From assembly GCF_963678635.1 (NCBI RefSeq), contig NC_087063.1, forward strand, positions 46,604,101-46,668,100: DNA of 64,000 nt, in the 5' to 3' direction. The position numbers and the translations under genes were made by a program. The notes under the pieces were generated by a model. It was given only the letters and a program-made list of their open reading frames with translations, did no database searches and was not told where the DNA came from. Origin of the DNA: Symsagittifera roscoffensis. Taxonomy: Eukaryota > Xenacoelomorpha > Acoela > Convolutidae. Positions within the stretch are counted from its first letter, which is position 1. Each line of letters opens with the position of its first letter. Of this stretch, positions 33,024-45,162 are shown one piece after another.

Positions 33024-33307
33024 CTTGATTGTCCGAACTCTTTTTTGAACACTTTGAGCACAGATGCATCCGGATACCTGCTCGGTTCGAACAACTTGCG
33101 CACTTGAACACCAACATTTGTGCCAACATCCAGGTAAACATGGTAGCAGCCGTCCAGCAAGTCAGAAGTTGCCGGACTCCATTGTCCATGTGGAGATTCG
33201 AAGGTCGAAATACTTCTTCTATTGTGTCCGAATAAGCTTTTGTAAGTAATTAGAACTAGCGAGCAAAGTAAACATGTCACAACAAATTTTTCCATCAGAG
33301 TTGCCAT
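33024..33307 (-). CDS. FkbM-family methyltransferase, first coding exon (distal duplicate)
   Basis: An identical-in-protein duplicate of 30221-30504, with the same ATG (33307-33305) and the same GT donor at 33023-33022. It could splice to the shared last exon over a 5.8 kb intron, giving an identical protein from an alternative first exon. It could equally be skipped as a silent spare. No second copy of the last exon exists in the window, so this is a duplicated exon and not a duplicated gene. The lack of differences means there has been little time for decay; conservation by selection cannot be judged. Confidence 0.75.
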
Positions 33308-34318
33308 TGTCGGCAACTTCAATTGCACCGTAGCAGACGAACGGATGATAGAAGTAATATCTGTTTAAAAATGTATACATTAAGAGCAGCAGCCTGCAGT
33401 AGCGAGCAGGGTCCCCACTTGGTATAATTTTACGAAATCCAATTTTGGCTGACCACCCTCAAAATTCTTTTAAAGGCAGAAATTGTTTTTGAAATAGGGT
33501 GATTATAGTATTTTCGGAGAGCTCGGAAAATCAAATTGGTCGACCTAAAAAAGGTCGAAAACGTTTTCATTAATTTTTTTAAAAACGCCCCCCCCTTGAA
33601 AAATTTCTGCGCACGCCAATGATTAAGACTTGAGACGACTTAAATGCAAGGGAGAAGACCAACATACGAGCTGTTCAGCTCTTCGCGGAAAACCGTTGTT
33701 ATGCCCCTGGTTAAAAATTACGTGCAATTTTTGGCTATTTTTCTGGACTGGCTAATTTTGCCTCACCCTCAAACAACGAGCACAAATCAGGTTACTGTAC
33801 AAAAAGCTCTTTTTCGTTTTTACCCACCTGCAATTTTTTATCAGTAAAGTTACTGTTCACAATGTCCGATCGTTATGAAAATTGACATGCGGACTAATTA
33901 GGCTGTTTCAAACATAATTGGTCTTCAAAATATACCTTGTAAAACCACTCGTTACACCATAAAATTGATAGTCATGTGAGGTGGGGGGAAAGAACCGTAC
34001 AAAGTTGTGTTTTCTGTTTTCATTCTGATTTTAATTTGATTTCGATTTTGATTTCGTGGAGATGGCTGTGATTTTGATTTCATGGAGATAATTTTCAAAA
34101 TTTGCGATAAAAAAGTTTGCCTTGGTTTTAACAAAGGGGTATTTTCTGTCACACGGCCCATAATTATCAGACTCTTATTAGAGCTTCTGCTTGTTTTTTA
34201 AAATCCAGACTTCTCATTGGTATTAGTTTCAAACAGAGTGTTTCGAGATTCTAATCAAACATTGAAAATAGTATGAAAAGAAATCATTTTTGGGCAAAAA
34301 ATTAACCAGACGAAAAAC

Positions 34319-34940
34319 AGAAAAGGCCCAGAAGAATAAGAGCAAGACTGCTCGCAGGGCAAAACACTGAATGTTCCGACTGCCCTCTAACTGATTTCAG
34401 ATGGTTTTTTTAAAAAAATTTTCGATATATTAAAAATTTTGGACTGTCAATACCGAATATTAAATTATCAAGACGCAAAGACTTGAATGTTCTAACTGCC
34501 TTCTAAGGTCTATGGATCAGTAATAACATGAAAAATTAAATATATTGAAATAAAATGATTTTTTTGAGATTTTTTGTGACGAGATTTGTCATATCAAGTA
34601 CAAAGTGATAAATTTCCTTTCTATTAACAAATTAGTTTTGGAAAATAAGCTTCCTTCAACCAATTTGGAACAATTTCTAAGACGGATTAAATTATTCGTG
34701 ATGAAAAATATCGCGCTGTAATTATCCCAATGGGCCAAAATGGCAATTTTTAAACCCTATAATTTTACGAAAAATGATCACAGGTGAAATTTTTATTTAA
34801 TTTAAGCTCAGGAAAACAATACCTTTTGAATGTTATTTTAAAAAACTCCGCCGAAAATGGGTAGTTAAAAGTCGAAATATGTCTCAGAAAAACACCCCTA
34901 GCACAAATATTCCGTTACTTTCATTACAAAAGTCGGAACA
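34319..34940 (-). repeat. TTGTTCCGAC-family repeat, copy 3 (inverted, complete right end)
   Basis: Matches copy 2 and reaches the natural terminus, gtcggaacaaaa, the complement of the start of copies 1 and 4. It faces copy 4 across about 220 bases, forming a large imperfect palindrome. Confidence 0.75.
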
Positions 34941-35157
34941 AAAAAATTAAAACGTGTATTTAGTTAAAATGACTAATTAGCTTGCCTCATGTCAACCTGG
35001 AACAGTTTTTAGGGCGGAGTTATATTACAAGCATACAAAATTGCGCTACGCTTTATAGATACAAAATTCCGAACGCTTAGAAATTACCAGAACATGGCAA
35101 AAATGGTGATTTACAATCACCTCAAAACTTCAAAAAAAAGAATCGGATGTGATTTTT

Positions 35158-35560
35158 GTTCCGAAATTCGATACGAAAGTAACGGAATATTTGTGCTCGA
35201 GTGGTTTTTTTTTCTTCAGACAAATTTCGACTTTTTAATTAGCCATTTTTGACGGATTTTTTATATCATTCAAATGTTTTTGTTGTCCTGAGCTTAAGTT
35301 TGAAAAGATTTTTCACCTGTGATTATTTTTTGTAAAGTTATGGGGGTTTAAAGATTGCCATTTTGGCCAATTTGGGGCAATTGATGCGCGATATATTTTG
35401 CGCTATTAACGCGGAGATATAATCCGTCTTAGAAATTGTTCCAAAGTGTTTGAAAGATGCCTATTTTCTATAATTGATTCATTGCAATGAGCGAAATCTA
35501 TCTTTTTGTACTTTATATGGCATGTGGCAGGATGATTTCAAAAAAAAATGATTTCAAAAA
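35158..35560 (+). repeat. TTGTTCCGAC-family repeat, copy 4 (direct, truncated)
   Basis: Begins tgttccgaaattcgatacg and follows copy 1 through aaagattgccattttggccaattt to atggcatgtgg, then stops. The right part (ggcagtcggaacattc) is missing. The stretch 35560-35890 holds a second version of an 'agcttgcctcat...tggaac' phrase also seen near 34979, and no gene. Confidence 0.7.
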
Positions 35561-35899
35561 AAGCATAGTTTATTGTTAATGAAATAATGAGAAAGTAAAA
35601 TCTTTAAGCTGAATATTACGAATCCGGCATGGAATGGATAAGGCCAGTTAGCTTGCCTCATTTGAATTTGGAACGATTTTGCGGTGCGGGGTAATTCGCC
35701 ACGCGTAAAAAATTGGCGTTAAATTTTCAGCATCAAAGTATCACAGCGACTTTTTTGTCACTTTGTTATAATAATGAGCATTTCACAGCACTAATAAAGT
35801 CAAGATAAACTAGTGGTGAGCGCGCTGCGTCTAAATCTACGAAGATTCCTGGACCGATCCCCCATGAATATTTTTTTTCAAAATTGGTCTGAATAAAAT

Positions 35900-37770
35900 C
35901 AAACCACTCCGATCATATAACCTCCAGTGTTTCGAATTTTTAGCTTCTCATAAAAACAACATATGTTGGAAATAAAATCTGCATCCTTCGAGTGTACTCT
36001 GACAGCACCAATTTACAGACTTCATAAGTTAAAACTTCGTAAGATTTTTTATTCAATTTTTTTTAATTCAAATTTTGAAGAAACATAAAATTTTGTGAAG
36101 TTTCATGTAAGTTCTTTAAAAAAAATTAAAATGAACTAAGAAACGTCCCATCTCGGAAACTGAAAACAATTGAACATTCGCATTTGGACGGAAGATTTGC
36201 AACTCCTGAGAGTACTCTTTTAGTACCCAACAACAACGTTGGGAAATTCAAACTATGAGAAACTTCAAACTTAAATTTTATAAAAAAAGGCTATTTTTTG
36301 AGAAAAAGATAAAACTTCCGACCTCGGTAACAAAAAACAATTGAAAAGTCGCATTTGGACGCATTTTTGGCATCTCTGACACTACTCTGACAGCACACAA
36401 CTACAGGGCTGGGAATTTCAAATTTGTGAATTATTTTGTAATTGGAGTTTCCTTAAAATTTCTGAAAAAATCACAAAAATTGTCGTATCTCGTAGAATAA
36501 AAAGATTTGGGCGCCGAATTCGCTACCCCTGCAATTACTCTGAGAGCCCCCAAATACAGGTTAGGGGTTCCAAATTATGAAAAAAGATTTTTAATTAAAG
36601 TTTTCGGAAAAATTTTGAAAAAGTCATCAAAAACGCCAAATCTGGAAAACGAACAAGATTTGAAGCCTCATATTTGGAGGTAAAATTCGCAACCCCTGAG
36701 AACCTGAGAATACTCTGACAGTCCCCACTACAAATTTGCGAACTTCAAATTTTTAAGAAAAAATTTAATTTTAAGTTTTCTGGAAGATTTTTTTGTTTAA
36801 AAATCACAAAAAACGTCAAATCTGGAAAACGAACAAGATTTGAGGCCTCATATTTGGGGGTAAAATTCGCAACCTCTGAGAAGCTGAGAATACTCTGACA
36901 GTCCCCACTAAAAATTTGCGAACTTCAAACTTTTAAGAAAAAATTTAATTTTATGCTTTCTGGAAGATTTTTTTTTTTAAATCACAAAAAACGTCTTATC
37001 TGGATAACTACAAAATTTTGAGCAGTCAAATTAGGGGTCAAAATGCGGAACCTCTGAGAGCACCATAACAGAGACTCAATATAGAGATGGGATCTTCAAG
37101 TTTTTTTGAAATTTTTTATATCTAATTTCTTTGAAAAATTTTGAAAAAATTAAAAAACGTCAAATCTGGAAAACAACAAGGATTTGCGCAGTCACATTCA
37201 GAAGCAAGACTTACAATTCCTGAGAGTACCCTCACATTTTGAACAACAAGATTGAGATCTTCATAGTTTTCGAACTTTTTAAAATCTAAGTTTTTTGAAA
37301 ATGTTCGAAAAAATCAAAAAAACGTCATATCTCGACAACTACAAGGATTTGATAAGTGAGATCTGGAGGCAAGATTGGCAACCCTTGAGTGTAGTCTGAC
37401 AGCACCCAACTACAGGTTTGAGAATTTAAAGTTTTGTAAACTGTTATCTAAATAGAGTTTTCTGATTAAAAAAAAAAACACAAAAATTGTCGTATCTCGT
37501 ACACTAAAAGGATTTGCGCATTCATAATTGGAATCTAAAACCTCGACCTTTGTAGAAATCCTGGCAGTATCCACTATTAGGCTGCTCATTTTAAACTTGG
37601 TGAAAAAAACACTGAATTCAAACCGGAAAATCGAAAAAAAAATCTTAGCTATTGCAATATACGATATAGCTTGAATATGCAAAAATAATACGTTGAAAAA
37701 GCTTCAGCATGGCGAGATAGTGAAGCCCGCATTTAAATATATTATAGATTCCTCAGTTTCTTCGAAAATC
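35900..37770 (-). repeat. Composite satellite-bearing repeat, copy 2 (inverted)
   Basis: Read on the minus strand, this has the same architecture as 15300-17040. The block with ttatagat, tttaaat and cactatctcgccatg lies at 37690-37750. It is followed by about nine diverged units containing the agagta(c/t)tctcagg-type and tcgagatatgacg-type phrases, and ends with the tttccaacatatg and gaagc block at 35940-35990. Units at 36600-36960 are more similar to each other than to the rest, suggesting later local duplication. The 90-codon frame at 37410-37682 is within diverged units and looks noncoding. Confidence 0.78.
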
Positions 37771-37789
37771 GAAACAACAAGTTAATGCA

Positions 37790-39190
37790 AAACAGTTCAA
37801 ACAATAAAAGAAACGTGGACAAGATTACTCGGATACAAAACAGTCCAAAAACTACCAAACAGGCTGTCGGATTGAGGTCGCTGCGATCCTCCGCTCTCTT
37901 TTTTTTCTAAAAAGAGCCGCACCCTGTTGGTGCGTCTGTTGTAGTCATTTTTTTGGTTGCTTATGATTTTTTGAAACATTGAACAACTCTCGCCTACCGG
38001 CTTTTAAAACATTGATCACTTAGTTTCGTTGTTCTAATTGTTTTGTATCGGACTGTTTCTAGGAGTTTTTAGAAACAATTTTGGGGAATTGTCTGTATGT
38101 AGTTCATATTGATTTTCCTATTTATCTCAAAAACACTATAAAGGCTCCATTCAGCTAAAGTTTTGAGAAAATCAAGTTTTTTTGAAAAAATTGGTCCATA
38201 AGTGCCGTTTTGAGCATTTTTTGCAATGTTTTAATTGTTTGGAACGTTTGGAATGTTTTTTAACATGTTTTCTGCAACAAAATCCTAATATTGGCATTCT
38301 TAGAAAAAAATAGTGCCAGAAAAGGGATTCTTTGCTGGATGCCACGGTCGTTGAATCCCTAAAGGGTAAGGCGTCAAATTTTTATAATGCCAATTTTTGG
38401 CTACAAAAAGGAAAATGTTTGTATATTCTATGGTGGGAATCAGCAAAACAACGCCAAAAATCTTTCAAAGGTGAAAGACAGAAAATTACCTGAAGAAATG
38501 ACAGCAGCGGTAAGACAAGGGCGAGTTTTTTCTTTGTGATGATGTTTTTATCTATAAAGATGTGTTATCTGAAAACATGAGTATAGAGGCCGATATTTTG
38601 ATTAAATGTAAATCACTATGTACATAAAATAATGAGCGTTGATAAACTACGGTTTTTCCATGCCATTTATTAATGAAGTTGCTGAGTAAAAGAAGTGCGC
38701 TCCTTTTGTTTGCAATGAATAATTAATTTTTTGTTCTCTTACAGATGTTTTCTAAATTCTGCATGATAACTATAAGAACTGCATAAAAACCAACTTTAGT
38801 ACTTGACAATTTTTCAACCTTAACCTTCAGTCTCAGACTCAGATTTCGAACGATGTTTTAATAAGTTTAGTCTAGTCACGCCAAATTTTATTCCTACCAA
38901 GCATAAAAATAGTTTTTGCGCTCGCTGCAGGTTCTCAGCCAGGTAAGTTTCAACGGACGAAAAATCAATTTTGATTACATGTTTTTGCTCACATTTCAGA
39001 TATATCAAATGTTCTAATTGTTCACATTTAAAAATGCCATATAACCTATTTAGACTAATTTATTTTTGCATATATCCACTATCTTTATCTATTTCAGGTG
39101 CGGCACTGAACATTTATAAATCCAAACACTAATTAATTGGCAAGAACACGGCTTCTTTTTGTTTGACGCTTTTTCTGAAATTCGAGAACC
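37790..39190. other. Stretch without a supported gene
   Basis: AT-rich. It contains a short GC-richer patch with a hairpin-capable phrase (gccgcaccctgttggtgcg, near 37915) and some C/G-poor sequence. No exon or repeat boundary that I can support. Confidence 0.4.
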
Positions 39191-39199
39191 AAAACTTTC

Positions 39200-42030
39200 A
39201 TGAAGAACCGGTAAATCGAAAAAAAAACATAAATGCTCAGTCATTGAGATTTTTTGCTATTCTACAAACTGAAATTAGAGTCCACACGCAATCTTTTTTT
39301 CCATGTACTTTTCGTTCAGTGTGGATGGGCTAAAGCAGTTGCGTAATATGGTTTATCAGAAAAAAACGAATTTCTATATCTACAAAGGCATCTAGTTAAG
39401 TCCACAAACAATTTATGTGCATTCCAGTTTAAAGGGTTGTTAATAAAACAAACTTATGATATAATGTAAATGTTCTTTCAGCTTAAAAAACGCATTTTTT
39501 TAAAACTACTTAACCATTTTTTTCTCAACTAAGTTGCTATCCGATTTCTATTTATTACTCTTGAAACGATTTAATTTTTCCACTGTTTGAGCAATGCGTA
39601 ATCGATACTGAGAAGGAGTTTTTTTCGTAACCTACAAAAAACTAGAAGTTTGTTTAAATAACAAAGAACGTGCCATTCTTAGATATTTTCAACACGAAAA
39701 AGCTGAACAAAAAACAAACTTTTTAAAAAATTTGTTAAATAAGATTCAAAGATATTACTTTGAGCTTAGAAACTTTAGTTTAAAAATCAACTGCAAACTA
39801 TCCTCGTCAAAAAATGTTCCCTTTTATTTTTTTAAAGTGAGTAAATTTATTCAACCCAAACTCTCAAATAATCGCTTCAAATGTCATCTGTTTTAGCAAT
39901 CAAAACATCTGATCCATATTTTGTTGTAACCATTCAAAACAATCTATTTCATTTATTTTTAACAACGTTTTTGCTTATGATTTCTAAGTTACGCTGAAGT
40001 TCGCATTAGGATGGAAATTTAGCTGTTTAAAATTGCTTTTGATTATCAATAAAAAAAAATTTCGAAAAAAATTTTCAGAAAAAATCTTGATTTTTAAGAG
40101 CAGACCACGAGGTCTATTAACTTTTGCTCTCATGAAACAGTCGCTTCCACCAGAATTCAATCGCCGAGTCAATCTTTTTAGTTTTTTATCTGACAAACAT
40201 CTAAGTTTTTATAACTAGTTTAGGAGAATTTTTGTTATTTTTGCTTCTATCAGCCAAACAACTAGGTCCCTATAGGTAGATTAGAACAAATCAAGATGGC
40301 TAATTAAAAAAAAACGCGCCCTTGTTGACAGTTTCTCCGTAAGGTGTATTTTGGCTGAATTCCGTAAGCCATTAACCTTAAAAAATCAATTATTTTAATC
40401 ATAAGCACATAGTTTTAGATGTTCTAACACAGATATAAAGTCATGATTTTTTTCTCATTTTCATCTGATTTTGTTGAGTCACTTCTGTGTTCATTGGATC
40501 TATGAAAAAAACTGTTAAATCCAAATAACTATATGCTCAATCACTGAACTTTTTGCAATTCTACCAATTAAAATAAGAGTCCACAAGAACTTTTTTTCCC
40601 TGTACTTTTCGTTCAGTGTGTATGGACCAAGGCAGTTTCGTTATTTTGATTTATCAGAAAAAGCAGATTTCTATATTTGAAAAAGCGTGTTTTTCTGTCC
40701 ATAATCGATTCACATGCCCTCCTGTTTGCTTATAAATAGCTTTATGAGGTGATGAAAATTTTCTTCGAGCTTGAATTAACGCAACTTATTTCAAAATATA
40801 AAGTAATTTTTTCCCAGCTAAGAAAAATTCGCTTGAGTCTACCTAATTTTGCTACTGTTTGAGCAAGGTTTAATCACTACTGAGTAGGGCGTAATTCGTT
40901 CATTTCGTTACCTACAAAAAATTAGGGGTTTGATTCATATAACAAAAAATGGTCCATTCTTAGATATTTTTCGACACAACAAAGCAGAACAAAAAACTTA
41001 CTTTTTCAATTTTGTTAAATGGGTTAAGAAGAAGTTAGAAAAAATAAATAGAAAGCAACTGCAAACTATCCTCACCAAAAATTTGTTACCTTCTAGTTTT
41101 AAAGTGTGTAAATTTAATCAACCCAAATTTTGAAATAGTCGTTTCAGTTTTTGCCATTTGTTTTAGCAACTAAAAATCAGATCCTTATTTTCTTGTAGTC
41201 ATGCAAAACACAATCTGTTTCGTTTGTTTTTTTTTAAATAATGATGTTTATGAAATTCTACTAAATTACGCTGAAAATGGCACCAGCATGGAAGTTTAAC
41301 TTTTCAAATGTTGATCTTGATTAGCAATAAAAAGTTTCCTTCGAAAAAAACCTTCAAAAAACCATGGTTCCATAAGAACGGACGATGAGGAATATTAAAC
41401 TTTGTCGTCATGAAACAGTCTTATCCACCGAAGTTTGATTGGCCAGTCACACTAATTTTTTTTTCATTAGACAAACATCTAAATCTATATAACTAGGTTA
41501 GGAGAAGTTTTGTCAGTTTTGTTTCCATCAGCAAAACCACTAGCTTTTTATAGCTAGGTTAGAACAAATCTAAATGTTCAAATAAAAAGGTACGCGCCCT
41601 GGATGACAATGCTTCCGTGAGGTGGGTTTTGTTTTAATTCCGTTATTAATTAACCTCAAGCAAGCATTTATTTTAAACATAAAACACAACCTTTCCAAAG
41701 TTGCTGAATTTCGAGGAAAAAAAAACCTTTTTTTCAAGAATCGCTAACTCAAAAAGTTAAGTGCTCCATCATTAAAACTTTCAGCAATTAGACAAATTAA
41801 AATTAGAACTCATACAAAATCTTTTTTACTTGTAGTTTTTTTAAGTTTGCATAAGCCAAAACATTTACGTAACTTTGATTTATCAGAAAAAAACGGATTT
41901 CTTTAAGAAAAACACCTATTATTTTTGTCAAATTTTGTGCATTCCAATTTGGTTATCAAAAGCTTTATTATGTAATGTAATTTTTTTTGAGCTTGAATGA
42001 AGGCAGCTTTTTTTCAAAATAAAAAGTAAC
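39200..42030 (+). repeat. Diverged tandem repeat, about 1.25-1.3 kb units, roughly 2.2 copies
   Basis: The landmark tacttttcgttcagtgtg is at about 39306 and 40603, with a weaker match near 41835; each is followed by tttatcagaaaaa and atttct. Other landmarks (tgaaacagtc, gacaaacatctaa) recur at matching distances near 40135/41410 and 40190/41470. Copies are substantially diverged. No frame is conserved between units. Confidence 0.75.
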
Positions 42031-42049
42031 TTTTTTTCCCAGCTTTTTT

Positions 42050-43560
42050 GCTCTTACCGGCTTCTGAACGGTGATTCAATGATTCAATTTGATTGAATTA
42101 TTAGCATCTAGGCTGACAATTATCGCCATATTAAATCAGATTATGGTTAATTGCATCATTAGATTTTGTAAGTTCAAATTGATTAGTTTTTTGTTCAAAT
42201 AATCTTTAATCATGTATATCAATCAAAGAATTTTGGGTTTTGGTCAAGTAAAATTAATGACTAAAATATGCTGGACTTTCCATTCTACAGTTAATGCCAA
42301 AAATTTTAATCTGCTGCTTGAGGGAATTAGATCTTTTTTTGCGGCTTCATTCATATTGAAATTGTGGCTGCGTCTGATGGCTACACACGTTGTTACCTCA
42401 CATCCACAGTTTTGCTCTTACCGGCTTCTGAACGGTGATTCAGTGGTTCAGTTTGATTGAATTATTAGCATCTAGGCTGACAATTATCGCCAACTAAATC
42501 AGATTATGGTTAATTGCATCATCAGATTTTTTAAGTTCAAATTGATTAGTTTTTTGTTCAAATAATCACTAATCATGTATAATAATCAAATAATTTTGGG
42601 TTTTGGTCAAATAAAACAAGTGATTAAAATTTGCTGGACTTTCTATTCTACAGTTAATGCCAATACTTACATTCTGGGGCTTGAAAGGATTAGATCTATT
42701 TTTGCAACTTCATTCATATTGAAACTGTGGCTGCGTCTGATGGCTACACACGTTGTTACCTCACATCCACAGTATTGCTCTTACCGGCTTCTGAACGGTG
42801 ATTCAGTGGTTCAGTTTGATTGAATTATTAGCATCTAGGCTGACAATTATCGCCAACTAAATCAGATTATGGTTAATTGCATCATCAGATTTTTTAAGTT
42901 CAAATTGATTAGTTTTTTGTTCAAATAATCACTAATCATGTATAATAATCAAATAATTTTGGGTTTTGGTCAAATAAAACAAGTGATTAAAATTTGCTGG
43001 ACTTTCTATTCTACAGTTAATGCCAATACTTACATTCTGGGGCTTGAAAGGATTAGATCTATTTTTGCAACTTCATTCATATTGAAACTGTGGCTGCGTC
43101 TGATGGCTACACACGTTGTTACCTCACATCCACAGTATTGCTCTTACCGGCTTCTGAACGGTTATTCAGTGGTTCAGTTTGATTGAATTCTTAGCTTCTA
43201 GGCTAACAACTATCGTCATACTAAATCAGATCATGGTTAAATGCATCATAAGGTTTTGTAAGTTCAAAATTGATTAGTTTTTGTTCAAAAATAATCTCTA
43301 GTCATGTATAATAATCAAAGAATTTTCGGTTTTGGTCAAGTAAAACTAGTGATTAAAGTATGCTGGACTTTCCATTATTGCTGGACTTTCCAGTATGCTG
43401 GACTTTCTACAGTTATTGCCAATAATTATACTCTGATTCTTGAAGGGATTAGATTTATTTTTGCAGCTTCATTCATAATAAAACTGTGGCTGCGTTCGTC
43501 CACAGTGGATGTAACCTTGTTACATCCACAGTATTGCTCTTACCGGATTCTGAACGGTGA
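42050..43560 (+). repeat. Tandem array of 363-bp units, about 4.1 copies
   Basis: The landmark gctcttaccgg starts at 42050, 42414, 42777, 43140 and 43536. Units two and three are almost identical. Unit four is longer by 33 bases because of a local triplication of tgctggactttcca (43358-43410). A frame of 82-86 codons starts at the same place in every unit (42212, 42575, 42938, 43304) and stays open in all four. That may simply reflect recent copying. The predicted peptide is hydrophobic-rich with no recognisable domain, so I do not call it a gene. Confidence 0.92.
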
Positions 43561-43564
43561 TTGA

Positions 43565-44025
43565 GTGACAATCAAAATCTAAATTCCTTCTCAGCAATCA
43601 AATCCAGCTCTTTTTACTTCATTTTTTCTGCGCACATTTCAAGGACGAGATTAAAGATGAGATTCCGAAAGATAGATAAAATCTGAACTCTTGATGGAAG
43701 AACCTACAGTGCTGATTTATATTATCCGGAAAAAACCAACAATATTGGAAATTTAAAAGCGTTTGTATAAAATTGCGTTAAAATTAGACAAAACGTTAAA
43801 AGAACAAAAGTTGCCTAGAGCTTCACCAAAATTGTCAGAGTGCAAATTAATTTGCAAAATTAAGAACCAAAATTTTACCTCAAAAATGGGTAACTTTGGT
43901 TTTTCTCAGTTTATTTAAAAAACATTAAGTTACCGAGCTCATTGAAAAAAAATATTGCAAAAGAAGTCTCACAAACAGCCAAACAAATCTTTTTTAGAAG
44001 AATAAAATCTCCATTAACCTGTATA
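43565..44025. other. Stretch without a supported gene
   Basis: AT-rich sequence between the 363-bp array and a MITE fragment; nothing recognised. Confidence 0.35.
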
Positions 44026-44029
44026 ATAC

Positions 44030-44230
44030 AATCTAGGGCATATCTAGGATTTCTCGTGAGGGGGAAAAAGGCAGCTTTTCAAAAACAATTCGAACTTTAT
44101 ACCTTTTTTCAGGTCGACCAAATTGATTTTTCTCACAAATCACTAAAAACAGCCCAATTTCTTGCATTGCAGGTAAAATTTTGAAAAAAAACCAGGCCAA
44201 AAATGCGTTTTAGGCACATTTTGAAAAACT
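44030..44230 (+). mobile_element. Left-end fragment of the hAT-like MITE family
   Basis: Family order in plus orientation: atctaggatttctcg, then ttttttcaggtcgaccaaat, caggtaaaattttgaaaaaa and ttaggcacattttgaaaaact. These match 11150-11335. The terminal CAGGGGCGG is decayed to a form like tagggcatatctagg, and the right half is absent. Confidence 0.65.
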
Positions 44231-44922
44231 TGGTATGTAAAAACAATCAAATTCTAAAAATCAAATGGTAAAATTCTAATCGACATTTTTTATCCTTTTT
44301 TGTCCTAATTTCAATCAATTTGAGAAAAACGGGTTTAAAATTTCCAATGAAAATTGTTTGTTCGCCCGGGTTGACCAAAATTTCACATCAGAGAATTTCC
44401 ATATATGAAAAACTTCTTAGCCTACATTTCCATACGAACCGAAAAATATGTGAAAATAATTTTGGTTTGTGTTCGTTACCGAGCACAAATGACAAAATTT
44501 TGGGTTACTCAATACTAGAGTCATCAAAAGTTGGACAATCTTGCCTCGCAATTACAATGCAGTTCACGTTTAAATGTTTCAATTACAATGGCTATCACAA
44601 ATTGAAAAAAAAAGAGGTATGATATAGACACAAAATCAGAATCAGTAAATTTTGAGAGAAACAACATTTTAGCTGTTACATTTTTCAAACGAGTTTTTTT
44701 TTGAGATCATTAGATGGTAATTATGCTTTTCAACTGATACTTTTCATAACTGATTTTGTTTCAGTGAAACTTAAAAGATAAATAGTTCGTGTTCTTCGAA
44801 TATTTAAATTTAAATTTTCAAGATAAATTTCGTAGAACTATCAATTTGGCAGTGATTACCTTCATTATTGTATTTGGCAAGCCAAGACCTCCTTTTTTCG
44901 GCGGAGATTTTGGTGACAAAAC

Positions 44923-45122
44923 NNNNNNNNNNNNNNNNNNNNNNNNNNNNNNNNNNNNNNNNNNNNNNNNNNNNNNNNNNNNNNNNNNNNNNNNNNNNNN
45001 NNNNNNNNNNNNNNNNNNNNNNNNNNNNNNNNNNNNNNNNNNNNNNNNNNNNNNNNNNNNNNNNNNNNNNNNNNNNNNNNNNNNNNNNNNNNNNNNNNNN
45101 NNNNNNNNNNNNNNNNNNNNNN
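44923..45122. other. Assembly gap, 200 N
   Basis: Exactly 200 undetermined bases. The round length suggests a placeholder of unknown true size. The gap falls at the left edge of the retrotransposon below, where a 5' LTR and the start of gag would be expected. Frames that appear to cross it are meaningless. Confidence 0.99.
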
Positions 45123-45162
45123 CCATCAGGATCAGCAAAAATCCACTCAGCATTAACTCCGT

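Larger units (their letters stand above)
32157..34922. repeat. Tandem duplication unit 2 (2.77 kb), contains the distal FkbM first exon
   Basis: Near-identical repeat of 29356-32126, beginning at gttttttgcgactctaggcc and continuing through the MITE, the exon and the inverted TTGTTCCGAC repeat. Beyond 34922 the sequence continues with the natural end of that repeat, so this unit holds the original right-hand boundary, while unit 1 holds the original left-hand boundary. Confidence 0.95.
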
